A stretch of 56,095 nt of DNA. It comes from Dehalococcoides mccartyi (GTDB taxonomy: Bacteria > Chloroflexota > Dehalococcoidia > UBA2979). The stretch's first letter is position 1. The number at the start of each line of letters is the position of its first letter. The translations under genes were made by a program, and so were the position numbers. The notes below the pieces were generated by a model. That model was given only the letters and a program-made list of their open reading frames with translations. It had not been told where the DNA came from and searched no databases. Shown piece by piece: positions 26,545 through 34,483 of the stretch. The stretch lies in assembly GCA_945888895.1 (NCBI GenBank), contig CAMDAY010000001.1, positions 1 through 56,095 of the forward strand. The letters run 5' to 3'.

Positions 26545-28113
26545 TCAGGCGGTGACGGTCGGCACAATCGTCCGACTGAAGTCTTCAGGGAAGTGTTGGA
26601 GCGCGCTGCGCACGGGGATAGGCGTCAGCCCCCCCAGCGCGCACAGCGATGCGCCAGTCATCAGTGTGGTCAGGTCGTCGAGCAGCTCGAGGTTCGCGGT
26701 GCGGTTTTCTCCGGCGATGATCCGGTCGATCACCTCGACACCGCGGGTGGAGCCGATGCGGCAGGGGGTGCACTTGCCGCAGCTCTCCACGGCGCAGAAG
26801 GCCATCGCGAACCGCGCCTGCCGTGCGAGGTCCACGGTGTCGTCGAAGACCACCATGCCGCCGTGGCCGAGCAGGCCGCTGGCGGCAGCCATCGCTTCGT
26901 AGTCCAGCGGGGTGTCGAGCATCGACGTGGGGAAGTACGCGCCAAGCGGGCCGCCGACCTGCACCGCGCGCATCGGGCGGCCGGTGGCGGTGCCGCCGCC
27001 GAAGCCCTCGACTACCTCGCGCAGGGTGACGCCGAAGGCCAACTCGATGAGCCCGCCGCGCTTCACGTTGCCCGCGAGCTGCACCGGCTGCGTGCCGCGC
27101 GAGCGGCCCATGCCGAAGGACTGATAGTGCGCCGCGCCGCGCTCGAGGATCACCGGGACGGTCGCGAGCGAGAGCACGTTGTTCACGACGGTCGGCTTGC
27201 CGAACAGGCCGCTGATCGCCGGCAGCGGCGGGCGCGGGCGAATGACGCCCTTCTTGCCCTCGAGGCTCTCGAGCAGCGCCGTCTCCTCGCCGCAGATGTA
27301 CGCGCCCGCGCCGAGGCGCACGGCGAGATCGAAGGTGTGCGCGCTGCCCGCGACCGAGGTGCCGAGGTAGCCGCGCTCGCGGGCGATGGCGACCGCCTCG
27401 GTCAGCGTGCGGAAGGCGTCCGGGTACTCGGAGCGAAGGTAGACGTAGCCCTGCGTCGCGCCGACGGCGATGCCGGCGATCGTCATGCCCTCGATCAGGG
27501 TGAACGGATCGCCTTCGATCAACATGCGGTCGGCGAAGGTGCCGCTGTCGCCCTCGTCGGCGTTGCAGACGATGTACTTCTGGCCGGCCTCCATCTGGGC
27601 GGTAGGCGCGCCGAGCACGGTGCGCCACTTGATGCCGGTCGGGAAGCCCGCGCCGCCACGGCCGCGCAGCCCGGACTCCGTGACCTCGGTGACGATCTCG
27701 TCGCCGGTCATGCCGAGGGCGCGTGTCAGCCCGGCATAGCCGCCGTGCGCGAGGTAGTCGTCCAGCGACAGCGGATCGATGACCCCACAGCGCGCGAAGG
27801 TGAGCCGCTGCTGCTTCGCGAAGTACGGGATGTTCTCGACCAACCCGAGACGCCGCTCGCCGCGCCCCTCGAGCATTCCGGCGTCGAGGAGGGCGGGGAT
27901 CTCCTCGGGCGCGACGTGGCCAAAGCCGACGCGGCCCGCGATCGTCTCCACCTCGACGAGGGGTTCGAGCCAGATCATGCCGCGCGAGCCGTTGCGGACG
28001 ATCGTCACGTCGAGGCCGCGCGCGTGCGCCTCGGCGGCGATGCGCACGGCGACGTCGTCCGCGCCCACGGAGCGCGCGGAGGCGTCGCGCGGGACGTAGG
28101 CGCGCGTCGTCAC
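26545..28113 (-). CDS. fdsB: NAD-dependent formate dehydrogenase beta subunit (NuoF-like flavoprotein)
   Basis: 522 residues from the GTG at 28113, which overlaps the fdsG stop by four bases (GTGA). An N-terminal thioredoxin-like ferredoxin domain (about 1-90) precedes the NuoF-like core: GLRGRGGAGFPTGIKW (FMN/NADH loop), CNADEGDSGTFADR, GAGAYICGEETAL and the [4Fe-4S] ligands ESCGKCTPCRIG, with a fourth Cys in ASLCALGG. It takes electrons from FdsA through FeS clusters to FMN and reduces NAD+. A start further upstream is possible in the same frame but would run over fdsG. Confidence 0.95.
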   Translation of the reverse strand: MTTRAYVPRDASARSVGADDVAVRIAAEAHARGLDVTIVRNGSRGMIWLEPLVEVETIAGRVGFGHVAPEEIPALLDAGMLEGRGERRLGLVENIPYFAKQQRLTFARCGVIDPLSLDDYLAHGGYAGLTRALGMTGDEIVTEVTESGLRGRGGAGFPTGIKWRTVLGAPTAQMEAGQKYIVCNADEGDSGTFADRMLIEGDPFTLIEGMTIAGIAVGATQGYVYLRSEYPDAFRTLTEAVAIARERGYLGTSVAGSAHTFDLAVRLGAGAYICGEETALLESLEGKKGVIRPRPPLPAISGLFGKPTVVNNVLSLATVPVILERGAAHYQSFGMGRSRGTQPVQLAGNVKRGGLIELAFGVTLREVVEGFGGGTATGRPMRAVQVGGPLGAYFPTSMLDTPLDYEAMAAASGLLGHGGMVVFDDTVDLARQARFAMAFCAVESCGKCTPCRIGSTRGVEVIDRIIAGENRTANLELLDDLTTLMTGASLCALGGLTPIPVRSALQHFPEDFSRTIVPTVTA

Positions 28114-28634
28114 CTCGGGCTCCCGGCGGGGGCCTCGACCGTTGTCTCGACGGCGGCAGCGAGAATCGCGTCGATGCGCTCGGAAGTGACGCGCCCGTGC
28201 AGACGGCCGTCCAGCATCACGGCGGGCGACAGCGCGCAGTTGCCGAGGCAGTACACGTCGCGCAGGGTGACCGCGCCGTCCTCTGTGGTCTCGCCCATGG
28301 CGACGCCGAGGCGCTCCTCGACGTGCTGCACGAGCGCGTCGGCGCCCATCGACTGGCACGCCTCGGCGCGGCAGAGCTGGAGCGTGTGGCGTCCGCTGGG
28401 GGTGGTGCGGAAATCGTGGTAGAAGTGCAGCACGCCGATGACCTCGGCGCGGGACAGGTTGAGGGCGTCCGTGATCAGCGGGATCGCCGCGTCATCGACA
28501 TAGCCGAACTCGTCCTGGAGGGCGTGGAGGATGGGGAGCAGCGCGCCGGGCAACCGTGCGAGGGCATCGACGGTCAGTCGCGCGCGCTCCACGTCCCAGC
28601 CGCTCGCCTGCGTGTCTGTCACGGTACTACTCAC
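28110..28634 (-). CDS. fdsG: NAD-dependent formate dehydrogenase gamma subunit (NuoE-like)
   Basis: 174 residues from the GTG at 28634; a second GTG at 28622 is possible. LLPILHALQDEFGYVDDAAIP and VIGVLHFYHDFRTTP are NuoE/FdsG hallmarks. The [2Fe-2S] ligands are in LCRAEACQ (C-x4-C) and YCLGNCALSP (C-x3-C). It passes electrons within the FdsGBA complex. It is the first gene of the operon fdsG-fdsB-fdsA-fdsD-fdhD. No Shine-Dalgarno sequence of strength is seen, so the start is the weakest point. Confidence 0.92.
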   Translation of the reverse strand: MSSTVTDTQASGWDVERARLTVDALARLPGALLPILHALQDEFGYVDDAAIPLITDALNLSRAEVIGVLHFYHDFRTTPSGRHTLQLCRAEACQSMGADALVQHVEERLGVAMGETTEDGAVTLRDVYCLGNCALSPAVMLDGRLHGRVTSERIDAILAAAVETTVEAPAGSPR

Positions 28635-28650
28635 ACGTTCCGGGTTCGGA

Positions 28651-28672
28651 GGTCGATAGCATACATTATGGG
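28651..28672 (-). promoter_or_regulatory. possible promoter region of the formate dehydrogenase operon
   Basis: An unusually A/T-rich patch in this GC-rich window, 17-38 bases upstream of the fdsG start. On the minus strand it reads CCATAATGTATGCTATCG, offering TATGCT or CATAAT as a -10-like box. No convincing -35 is visible, so this is a weak call. Confidence 0.3.
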
Positions 28673-28903
28673 CCGACCCTTCCCGCGAGGCCGCTCGAGG
28701 CCGACTGCGGGGCGAGATCCGGCCCATTGCATGGTCGCAGGAGCCTCACTCGATCGCCATCGGCAGCCGTGATGCCTCGACCGCGCCGGGTGCCACTTCC
28801 ATCTTGCGAGCCGACGTGAACCGGGTAGCCTCGAAGGCACGCCGGGGCAGGGGCAACTGCCGGGCACGGCCACCCACCCCACAGAGTCAGCAGGAGAGCC
28901 CCG

Positions 28904-29296
28904 ATGAACCGAGTCGTCCACTTCGAGATGCCAGCCAAGGACTCGGCACTCGTTAGCACGTTCTACAGCGGCGTGTTCGGCTGGCAGATGCAGAACATGG
29001 GTGAGCACATGGGGAACTACATCCTCGCCACTGCCACGCCGTCCGACGAGGCTGGGCAGCCCACCTCGCCCGGCGGGATCAATGGCGGCTTCTTCCCGGT
29101 CGAGGAAGGTAGTACCGAGACGCCCTCGTTCGTGATCGAGGTCGACGACATCAACGCGCACATGCAGAAGGTGAAGGACGCGGGCGGCCAGGTCGAGGGC
29201 GAGCCGAGCATGATCCCCGGCATTGGCCTCTTCGTCGTCATCATCGACACCGAAGGGAACCGCGCGAGCATGTTGCAGCCGGTGGCGATGAGCTAG
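28904..29296 (+). CDS. VOC-superfamily (glyoxalase-like) protein
   Basis: 130 residues. Two beta-alpha-beta-beta-beta halves: NRVVHFEMPAKDSALVSTFY with FGWQMQNMG in the first, and FVIEVDDINAHMQKVKDAGGQVEG with GLFVVIIDTEGNRASML in the second. The family binds a metal with His/Glu residues and covers glyoxalase I, dioxygenases and resistance proteins; this short VOC type is usually uncharacterised. Metal ligands may be His-6 and Glu-8 regions plus the DTEGN loop. The ATG has AGGAG seven bases upstream. It stands alone and diverges from fdsG. Confidence 0.88.
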   Translation: MNRVVHFEMPAKDSALVSTFYSGVFGWQMQNMGEHMGNYILATATPSDEAGQPTSPGGINGGFFPVEEGSTETPSFVIEVDDINAHMQKVKDAGGQVEGEPSMIPGIGLFVVIIDTEGNRASMLQPVAMS

Positions 29297-29320
29297 CGGT
29301 CGCGCTGTCGTAGAGCAGGA

Positions 29321-29345
29321 AAGAGCCCGCGCGAGCGGGCTTCTT
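29321..29345 (+). terminator. Rho-independent terminator after the VOC gene
   Basis: GCCCGC, loop GCGA, GCGGGC, followed by TTCTT, 29 bases past the stop. Stem 29325-29340. It also faces the convergent VWA gene. Confidence 0.75.
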
Positions 29346-29365
29346 CGTTGGTGTGCGGTGAGAAC

Positions 29366-29405
29366 CTCACCCCAACCCTCCCCCGGTAAAGGGGGAGGGG
29401 CTAGG
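29366..29405. repeat. family A palindromic element, copy 5
   Basis: CCTCACCCCAACCCTCCCCC, loop GGTAAA, GGGGGAGGGGCTAGG, lying between the VOC terminator and the stop of the convergent VWA gene, only 13 bases past that stop. Confidence 0.7.
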
Positions 29406-29417
29406 AGCCGCCATAGT

Positions 29418-30485
29418 CTAGCTGTAGCGGTTCCAGGCGAGTGAGAGGCCGGTCGCGGCGAGGGCGAGCGCGGCGGCGATGGCGGTGAATCCGAAGCTGA
29501 TTTCGATGTGCTGCTTCTGGAGCACGATCTGCTGGGGGAGGTTGCGGAAGACCTCGACGAGCTGTGCCGCGTCGACGGCGCGATGATAGGTGCCCCCCGT
29601 CAGGTCGGCGATGTTCTGCAGGGTGCGCTCGTCGACGCGCAGCGCCGCTCGCAGCGGGCCGTCCGCGCCCATGCGGCCCGCACCGCCGCCGAACCCGGGC
29701 ATGAAGACGTCGGTCCCCAGTTGCTCCCGCGAGCAGACGAGCTGGCCACCCTGGGGGGTGCCGAAGCCGATGGTGTAGACGCGGAGGCGACGGTCGACCG
29801 CCTGCTGCGCTGCCTTGAGCGGGGCGATGCCCTGCGTCGTCGCGCCGTCGGTGAGCAGCACGACGATGTCCGGCTGGTATCCCCCCGGCGGCAGCGACCG
29901 GGCCGCCGCGCCACCGGGATCGACGTCCACACGCGTGACGTTGGGGTTGATGCTCGCGATGGCGTCGATCGAGCGCAGGAGCGCCGTGCCGACCGCGGTG
30001 CCTCGACCGGCAGTGAGTCCTTCGATGGCGGTGGTGAGCTGCTTCTTGTCGGTCGTGGGCGGCACGAGGAGCTGCGCACCGCCCGAGAAGGCGACGAACC
30101 CGATGCGCGTGCCGGAGGGCTGATCCGCGACGAAGGTCTTCGCGACCTGCTGCGCGACGGCGAGCCGATTCGGCTCGATATCCGTTGAGCACATCGAACG
30201 GGACACATCGAGGGCGAGGATGATCGTGGTGCGGCTCATCGGCACGGAAGCCTCGGCCTGCGGGCGCGCCGCGGCGACCGCGAGGAACATCAGCGATATC
30301 AGCAACAGCGCGAACGGGATCCGCCGCCGCCACCTCGACCGCTTCGGGAGCGCCTCGCGGATCAGGGAGAGGCTGGCGTAGCTGACAGCGAAGCGCCGGC
30401 GTCGCCGCAGCATGATCAGGTACAGCGCCAGCAGTAGCGGAGCGACGAGGAGCAAGAGGAGGGCGTAGGGCCAAGCGAAGGTCAT
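29418..30485 (-). CDS. VWA-domain membrane protein (BatA/BatB-like), second copy
   Basis: 355 residues. N-terminal membrane segments (WPYALLLLLVAPLLLALYLIM, and FALLLISLMFLAVAAA near residue 60), a von Willebrand factor A domain (about 85-320) with the metal-binding motif LDVSRSM (DxSxS), and a C-terminal membrane segment (IAAALALAATGLSLAW). The VWA faces outside the membrane in such proteins. A glycine-rich loop (FMPGFGGGAGRMG) is unusual. Last gene of the protease-MoxR-DUF58-VWA-VWA operon; it starts two bases after the previous stop. The two VWA proteins are tandem paralogues. Confidence 0.88.
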   Translation of the reverse strand: MTFAWPYALLLLLVAPLLLALYLIMLRRRRRFAVSYASLSLIREALPKRSRWRRRIPFALLLISLMFLAVAAARPQAEASVPMSRTTIILALDVSRSMCSTDIEPNRLAVAQQVAKTFVADQPSGTRIGFVAFSGGAQLLVPPTTDKKQLTTAIEGLTAGRGTAVGTALLRSIDAIASINPNVTRVDVDPGGAAARSLPPGGYQPDIVVLLTDGATTQGIAPLKAAQQAVDRRLRVYTIGFGTPQGGQLVCSREQLGTDVFMPGFGGGAGRMGADGPLRAALRVDERTLQNIADLTGGTYHRAVDAAQLVEVFRNLPQQIVLQKQHIEISFGFTAIAAALALAATGLSLAWNRYS

Positions 30486-30487
30486 GG

Positions 30488-31486
30488 CTAGGGCACCCGT
30501 CCGAACCAGCGGATCGTGAGCACCGACCCGAGGAACAACAGCAGCATCGAGGCTCCGGCGAACAGCGACGTGACTTCGTAGTCCTTGCCGCTGACCGTGA
30601 GCTTCAGATCGATCTTCTTGTACGTCTCCAGCAGTTGCGCCTCATCCTCGGCGCGCAGGTAGGTACCGTCGGTGGTCTGGGCGATGCCTTGCAGGAGCGG
30701 CTCGTTGAGCGCGGTGGCGATGCGGTAGCCATCGACGGTGAGGGTCGCGCCTTGCCGCTTGCCGAGCCCGATCGGGTAGATGCGCACCCCGGCGCCCGAC
30801 GCCAGCTCGGCGACGAGCAGGGGGTCGATGCGGGAGGTGTGCTCTCCGTCCGAGAGCAGCACGATGACGCCCGAGCCGAAGTGTCCGATGTCCATCGAGA
30901 GCAGGTCTTCCTCCGACACGTTCTCGGGCACCTGGATCGCCTTGCCCGCGATCGCGCCCAGCGAGGCGAACATCCCCTCGCTGATCGAGGTGCCGCCCTG
31001 TGGCGTCAGGCGGTCGATCGCCTCGATCACTTCGTCCTTCACGTCGCTCGGCTGCAGCATCGTGGAGGCGTTGTCGCTGAAGGCGACCACGCCGATCTTG
31101 ATCGTCGATGGCTGCTGCTTCACGAAGGCCTTCGCGGCCGCCTTAGCCGCTTCCATGCGCGTGGGCTTCAGGTCGTCCGCCTTCATGCTCGTCGACACGT
31201 CGAACGCGAGGATCACGGTGCCCTCGAGGCGCGGGAGGGCCAGCACGACCTTCGGGCGCGCGAGCGAGGCGAGCAGCAGCGCGATCGCCAGCAGGAAGAT
31301 CGCGGGCGCGATGTGCCGTCGAGGCACGCGACCTCGACGGGTGGTCGGGCGCGGTGTCGTGTCGGTAAAGCGCAGCCCGATCGCGCCCGCGGCGGCGTCA
31401 CGGCGGCGCGTCACGAGCACGTACGCGACAACGAGCACGGGCACGAGCAGCAGTGAGAGCAGCATCAGCGGCCACGTGAAGGTCAT
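30488..31486 (-). CDS. VWA-domain membrane protein (BatA-like), first copy
   Basis: 332 residues with the same architecture as its downstream paralogue: N-terminal membrane segments (LMLLSLLLVPVLVVAYVLV and AIFLLAIALLLASLA), VWA domain with FDVSTSM, and a C-terminal membrane segment (SLFAGASMLLLFLGSVLTI). Its ATG overlaps the DUF58 stop by four bases (31483-31486). In Bat-type operons these proteins work with a MoxR ATPase in envelope or oxidative-stress functions, but the mechanism is not settled; function here is inferred only by context. Confidence 0.88.
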   Translation of the reverse strand: MTFTWPLMLLSLLLVPVLVVAYVLVTRRRDAAAGAIGLRFTDTTPRPTTRRGRVPRRHIAPAIFLLAIALLLASLARPKVVLALPRLEGTVILAFDVSTSMKADDLKPTRMEAAKAAAKAFVKQQPSTIKIGVVAFSDNASTMLQPSDVKDEVIEAIDRLTPQGGTSISEGMFASLGAIAGKAIQVPENVSEEDLLSMDIGHFGSGVIVLLSDGEHTSRIDPLLVAELASGAGVRIYPIGLGKRQGATLTVDGYRIATALNEPLLQGIAQTTDGTYLRAEDEAQLLETYKKIDLKLTVSGKDYEVTSLFAGASMLLLFLGSVLTIRWFGRVP

Positions 31487-32394
31487 CGGCGGACCCGCTG
31501 CTTCCGCTGCGCGGCCAGCCGCACCAGCGCACCGACGAGGTCCTCCTCGGTCGAGATGTCGAATGATTCGACGCCCGCCTGGCGGAACGTCGCAGCGATG
31601 CGCGCCTCGCGCTCGTGCGCGCTCGCGGCGAGCGCGTTGCGCAGCACGGGGTCGCTGGTGTCCACGGAAATCTGCTCGCCGGTCTCGGAATCCTCGAGGA
31701 CGATCAGGCCGACATCGGGGAATTCGACCTCGCGCGGATCCCAGATGCGGATCGCCACGACATCGTGCCGGCGTGCGAGCAGCGGCAGCGCGCGCTCCCA
31801 GCCCGCCTCGCCGAGGAAGTCCGACACGAGGAACACGAGCGACCGGCGTTTGATCGCATTCAGCCCGGCATGCACGAGGCCACCGAGGTCAGTCGCGGTG
31901 CCATCGCGTGGCGCCGGCTTCATCAGCTCGTGCGTCAGGCGCAGCACGTGGCGACGTCCGCTGCGCGGCGGGAGCGTCTCCTCCACCACGTTGTTGTAGA
32001 GGATCGCGCCCACGCGGTTCCCTCGGCGGCTCAGGAGCTGCGCGAGGGTGGTCACTACGTCGGTGAGCACGTGGCCCTTCGTGTGGGTGTCCGGCCCGAA
32101 TGCCATCGAGGGCGAGCGGTCGAGGAGCATCCACGCGGTGAGCTCGCGGTCCTCGAGGTACTCGCGCACGAACGGCGTGTTCATGCGCGCCGTGACGTTC
32201 CAGTCGATGTAGCGCGCGTCATCGGTCGGTTGGTACTCGCGGAGGTCGGCGAAGTCCACGCCTGCGCCGCGGAAGAGCGTGCGGTAGTCGCCCTGCAACA
32301 GGCCGTCGAGACGCCGCACGACCTGCCAGTCGAGCCGCTGGAGCACCTGCTCCGGCGTCGGCGTCGCCGTCCCGTTGGTGGGCGCGGCGACCAT
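31483..32394 (-). CDS. DUF58-domain protein
   Basis: 303 residues from the ATG at 32394, one base after the MoxR stop. The DUF58 signature DFADLREYQPTDDARYIDWN (about residues 47-66) is complete, followed by a VWA-like half with LLDRSPSM (DxSxS). It lacks the N-terminal membrane segments of longer DUF58 proteins, so it is probably cytoplasmic or peripheral. DUF58 and MoxR genes are nearly always adjacent; the pair is thought to act as a chaperone-like system for metal insertion or complex maturation. Confidence 0.92.
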   Translation of the reverse strand: MVAAPTNGTATPTPEQVLQRLDWQVVRRLDGLLQGDYRTLFRGAGVDFADLREYQPTDDARYIDWNVTARMNTPFVREYLEDRELTAWMLLDRSPSMAFGPDTHTKGHVLTDVVTTLAQLLSRRGNRVGAILYNNVVEETLPPRSGRRHVLRLTHELMKPAPRDGTATDLGGLVHAGLNAIKRRSLVFLVSDFLGEAGWERALPLLARRHDVVAIRIWDPREVEFPDVGLIVLEDSETGEQISVDTSDPVLRNALAASAHEREARIAATFRQAGVESFDISTEEDLVGALVRLAAQRKQRVRR

Positions 32395-32395
32395 G

Positions 32396-33412
32396 CTAGG
32401 CGCGCACCCCCGCGCGGCTCTCGATGAGCGAGGCCTCCGGCACGGGGATACCGGGCAACAGCCGCTCGAGGATGTCGTCCGCGCTGACGTTGGTCGCGAG
32501 CGCCTCGTACGACAGCACGAGGCGGTGGCGGATGACATCGAACGCCAGGTCGCGCACGTCCGCGGCGAGCGCGTAGTCGCGCCCACGGACGAAGGCGAGC
32601 GCGCGGCCCGCGAGGATGAGGTTGATCGAGGCGCGCGGGCTCGCGCCGAACTCGATCAGCCGGGCGACCTCGGGCTGGCCGACCAGCGCGGGCTCGCGCG
32701 TGGCGCGCACGAGCTTCACGGCGTACTCCATCAGTGCGGGGTCCACGTACACGGCGTCGGCGGCACGTTGCAGTTCGAGCAGGCCGGGGCCATCGACGAT
32801 CTGCTGCGTCTGCTCCATGGCGCGCGTCATGCGCTCCACGATCACGAACTCCTCGGTCTGTGTCGGATAGCCGACGAGCACCTTGAGCATGAAGCGGTCC
32901 TGCTGCGCCTCCGGCAGGGCGTACGTGCCCTCGGATTCGATCGGGTTCTGCGTGGCGAGCACGAGGAACGGGTTCGGGACGGGATGCGTCTCGCGACCGA
33001 TCGTCACCTGGCGCTCCTGCATCACCTCGAGGAGCGCGCTCTGCACCTTCGCGGGCGCGCGGTTGATCTCGTCGGCGAGCAGCAGGTTCGTGAACACGGG
33101 GCCGAGCGAGGTCTGGAACTCACCGGACTGCTGGTTGTAGATGCGCGTGCCGGTGAGGTCCGCAGGCACGAGGTCGGGCGTGAACTGCACGCGCTTGAAG
33201 TCGCCGCCGACCGCCGCCGCCAGCGTCTTGATCGTCAGAGTCTTCGCAAGCCCCGGGACGCCTTCCACGAGCACGTGCCCGCGCGCGAGCAGCGCGACGA
33301 GCAGCCGTTCGAGGAGGACGTCCTGCCCGACGATCACCTTCTTGATCTCGTAGAGCACCTGCTCCATCGGGCGGTGGCTGTCGGGGGACAGGTGGTTCGG
33401 GGACATGCTCAT
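32396..33412 (-). CDS. MoxR-family AAA ATPase
   Basis: 338 residues. Walker A GVPGLAKT (about residue 55), Walker B LLADEINRAP with the family's extension, sensor motif LATQNPIESEGTY, and the arginine-finger region GASPRASINLI place it in MoxR/AAA_3. The ATPase is cytoplasmic and probably remodels the VWA proteins encoded just downstream. Starts 27 bases after the protease gene stop. Start ATG at 33412, with a second ATG six bases on. Confidence 0.95.
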   Translation of the reverse strand: MSMSPNHLSPDSHRPMEQVLYEIKKVIVGQDVLLERLLVALLARGHVLVEGVPGLAKTLTIKTLAAAVGGDFKRVQFTPDLVPADLTGTRIYNQQSGEFQTSLGPVFTNLLLADEINRAPAKVQSALLEVMQERQVTIGRETHPVPNPFLVLATQNPIESEGTYALPEAQQDRFMLKVLVGYPTQTEEFVIVERMTRAMEQTQQIVDGPGLLELQRAADAVYVDPALMEYAVKLVRATREPALVGQPEVARLIEFGASPRASINLILAGRALAFVRGRDYALAADVRDLAFDVIRHRLVLSYEALATNVSADDILERLLPGIPVPEASLIESRAGVRA

Positions 33413-33439
33413 CGACGCGCTCCTTGTTACCTCGGCCGG

Positions 33440-34309
33440 TTACTTCGGCAAGTTGCCCGCGCCGCCGGCGGCGCTGATCGGCACGGCGAAGCCGATGCCC
33501 GTGAACGAACGCTCGTTGTTGGGGTTGGCGAGCGCGGTGACGATGCCGATGACCTGCCCGTCGCGGTTCAGCAACGGGCCGCCGGAGTTGCCGGGGTTCA
33601 CCGCCGCGTCGAACTGGATCAGGTTCGTCAGCGCCTCGCGGTTGGCGCGCGGCGGGATCGTGCGGTTGAGCCCGGAGATCACACCCGCACTGAGCGAGGC
33701 GGTCAGACCCAGCGGGTTGCCGACGGCGAACGTCTCGTCCCCGACCGTCGCGCCCCCGGCGAGCACGGCGGGCACGATGAGCTCCGGATTCTTCTCAGCC
33801 TGGAGCACCGCCAGGTCGTTCGGCATGGCGCTGACGAGCTTCGCGCTGGACTCGGTGCCGTCGGCGAAGGTGACGATGATGCGGCGCGCGCCCTGCACGA
33901 CGTGGTGCGCCGTCAGCACCATGCCGTCGTCGCGGATGATCACGCCCGTGCCGATGCCTTGCGCCTCGGAGGCCTGCTCGTTGCCTTCGGTGCGGATGTA
34001 CACGAGCGACGGGAGGATGGTGCGGAACACCTCGGTCGAGCGTGCTGGCGCCTCGGCGGCCTTCGCGACGGCGGTGGCGACGGCCTGCTGGACGTCGGTG
34101 CGGGTGAGCGGAGGCGCCGGCTCGGTGCGGAGCGAGGTGAACAGCAACAGGCCGACGAGCGAGCCGAGCATCCCCAGCGCGGTCGGCGTGAGCCACGTCC
34201 AGCCGAGGCGCCAGCGCCGCCGGGGCGCGCGATCCTCGGACGGGCCAGTCTCGTGGCTCGTACCGCCAGCAGGCTCAGGAGCGCCGGGGCCGGGAGGGGC
34301 CAGCGTCAC
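33440..34309 (-). CDS. membrane-anchored trypsin-like serine protease (HtrA-like, no PDZ domain)
   Basis: 289 residues. A cytoplasmic proline/arginine-rich tail (1-40), one membrane segment (WLTPTALGMLGSLVGLLLFT, about 37-58) and a trypsin-like domain with the triad His in LTAHHVVQ, Asp in MPNDLAVL and Ser in VNPGNSGGPLL. No PDZ domain follows; the protein ends at residue 289. It would face the cell exterior and degrade or process misfolded proteins. It heads the MoxR-DUF58-VWA operon, which suggests linked envelope maintenance. Confidence 0.9.
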   Translation of the reverse strand: MTLAPPGPGAPEPAGGTSHETGPSEDRAPRRRWRLGWTWLTPTALGMLGSLVGLLLFTSLRTEPAPPLTRTDVQQAVATAVAKAAEAPARSTEVFRTILPSLVYIRTEGNEQASEAQGIGTGVIIRDDGMVLTAHHVVQGARRIIVTFADGTESSAKLVSAMPNDLAVLQAEKNPELIVPAVLAGGATVGDETFAVGNPLGLTASLSAGVISGLNRTIPPRANREALTNLIQFDAAVNPGNSGGPLLNRDGQVIGIVTALANPNNERSFTGIGFAVPISAAGGAGNLPK

Positions 34310-34483
34310 GGTGCGTTCTCCGTCGAGGCTACTCGTCGTGTCGACGATCCTGCGGGGGCGCGGTGGTGGTCACGCAACGATGGCCGCATCGGTCTCCTCG
34401 GAGGGAGGGGCGGGCAGGAATCGTATCGCAAGCCGAACCGGCCATGAGTAATCGAATTACGGCAGTTCCCCATTCGGGCAGTT

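Noticed and set aside
24887..26902. Plus-strand 671-codon frame over fdsA
   Set aside because: Antisense shadow of fdsA and fdsB with no motif; the sense genes are certain.
28635..28727. Longer fdsG start at 28727
   Set aside because: It would run through the A/T-rich promoter-like patch and add residues not seen in FdsG/NuoE.
32375..34447. Plus-strand 690-codon frame over MoxR and the protease
   Set aside because: Antisense shadow, rich in Arg, His and Asp with no fold features.
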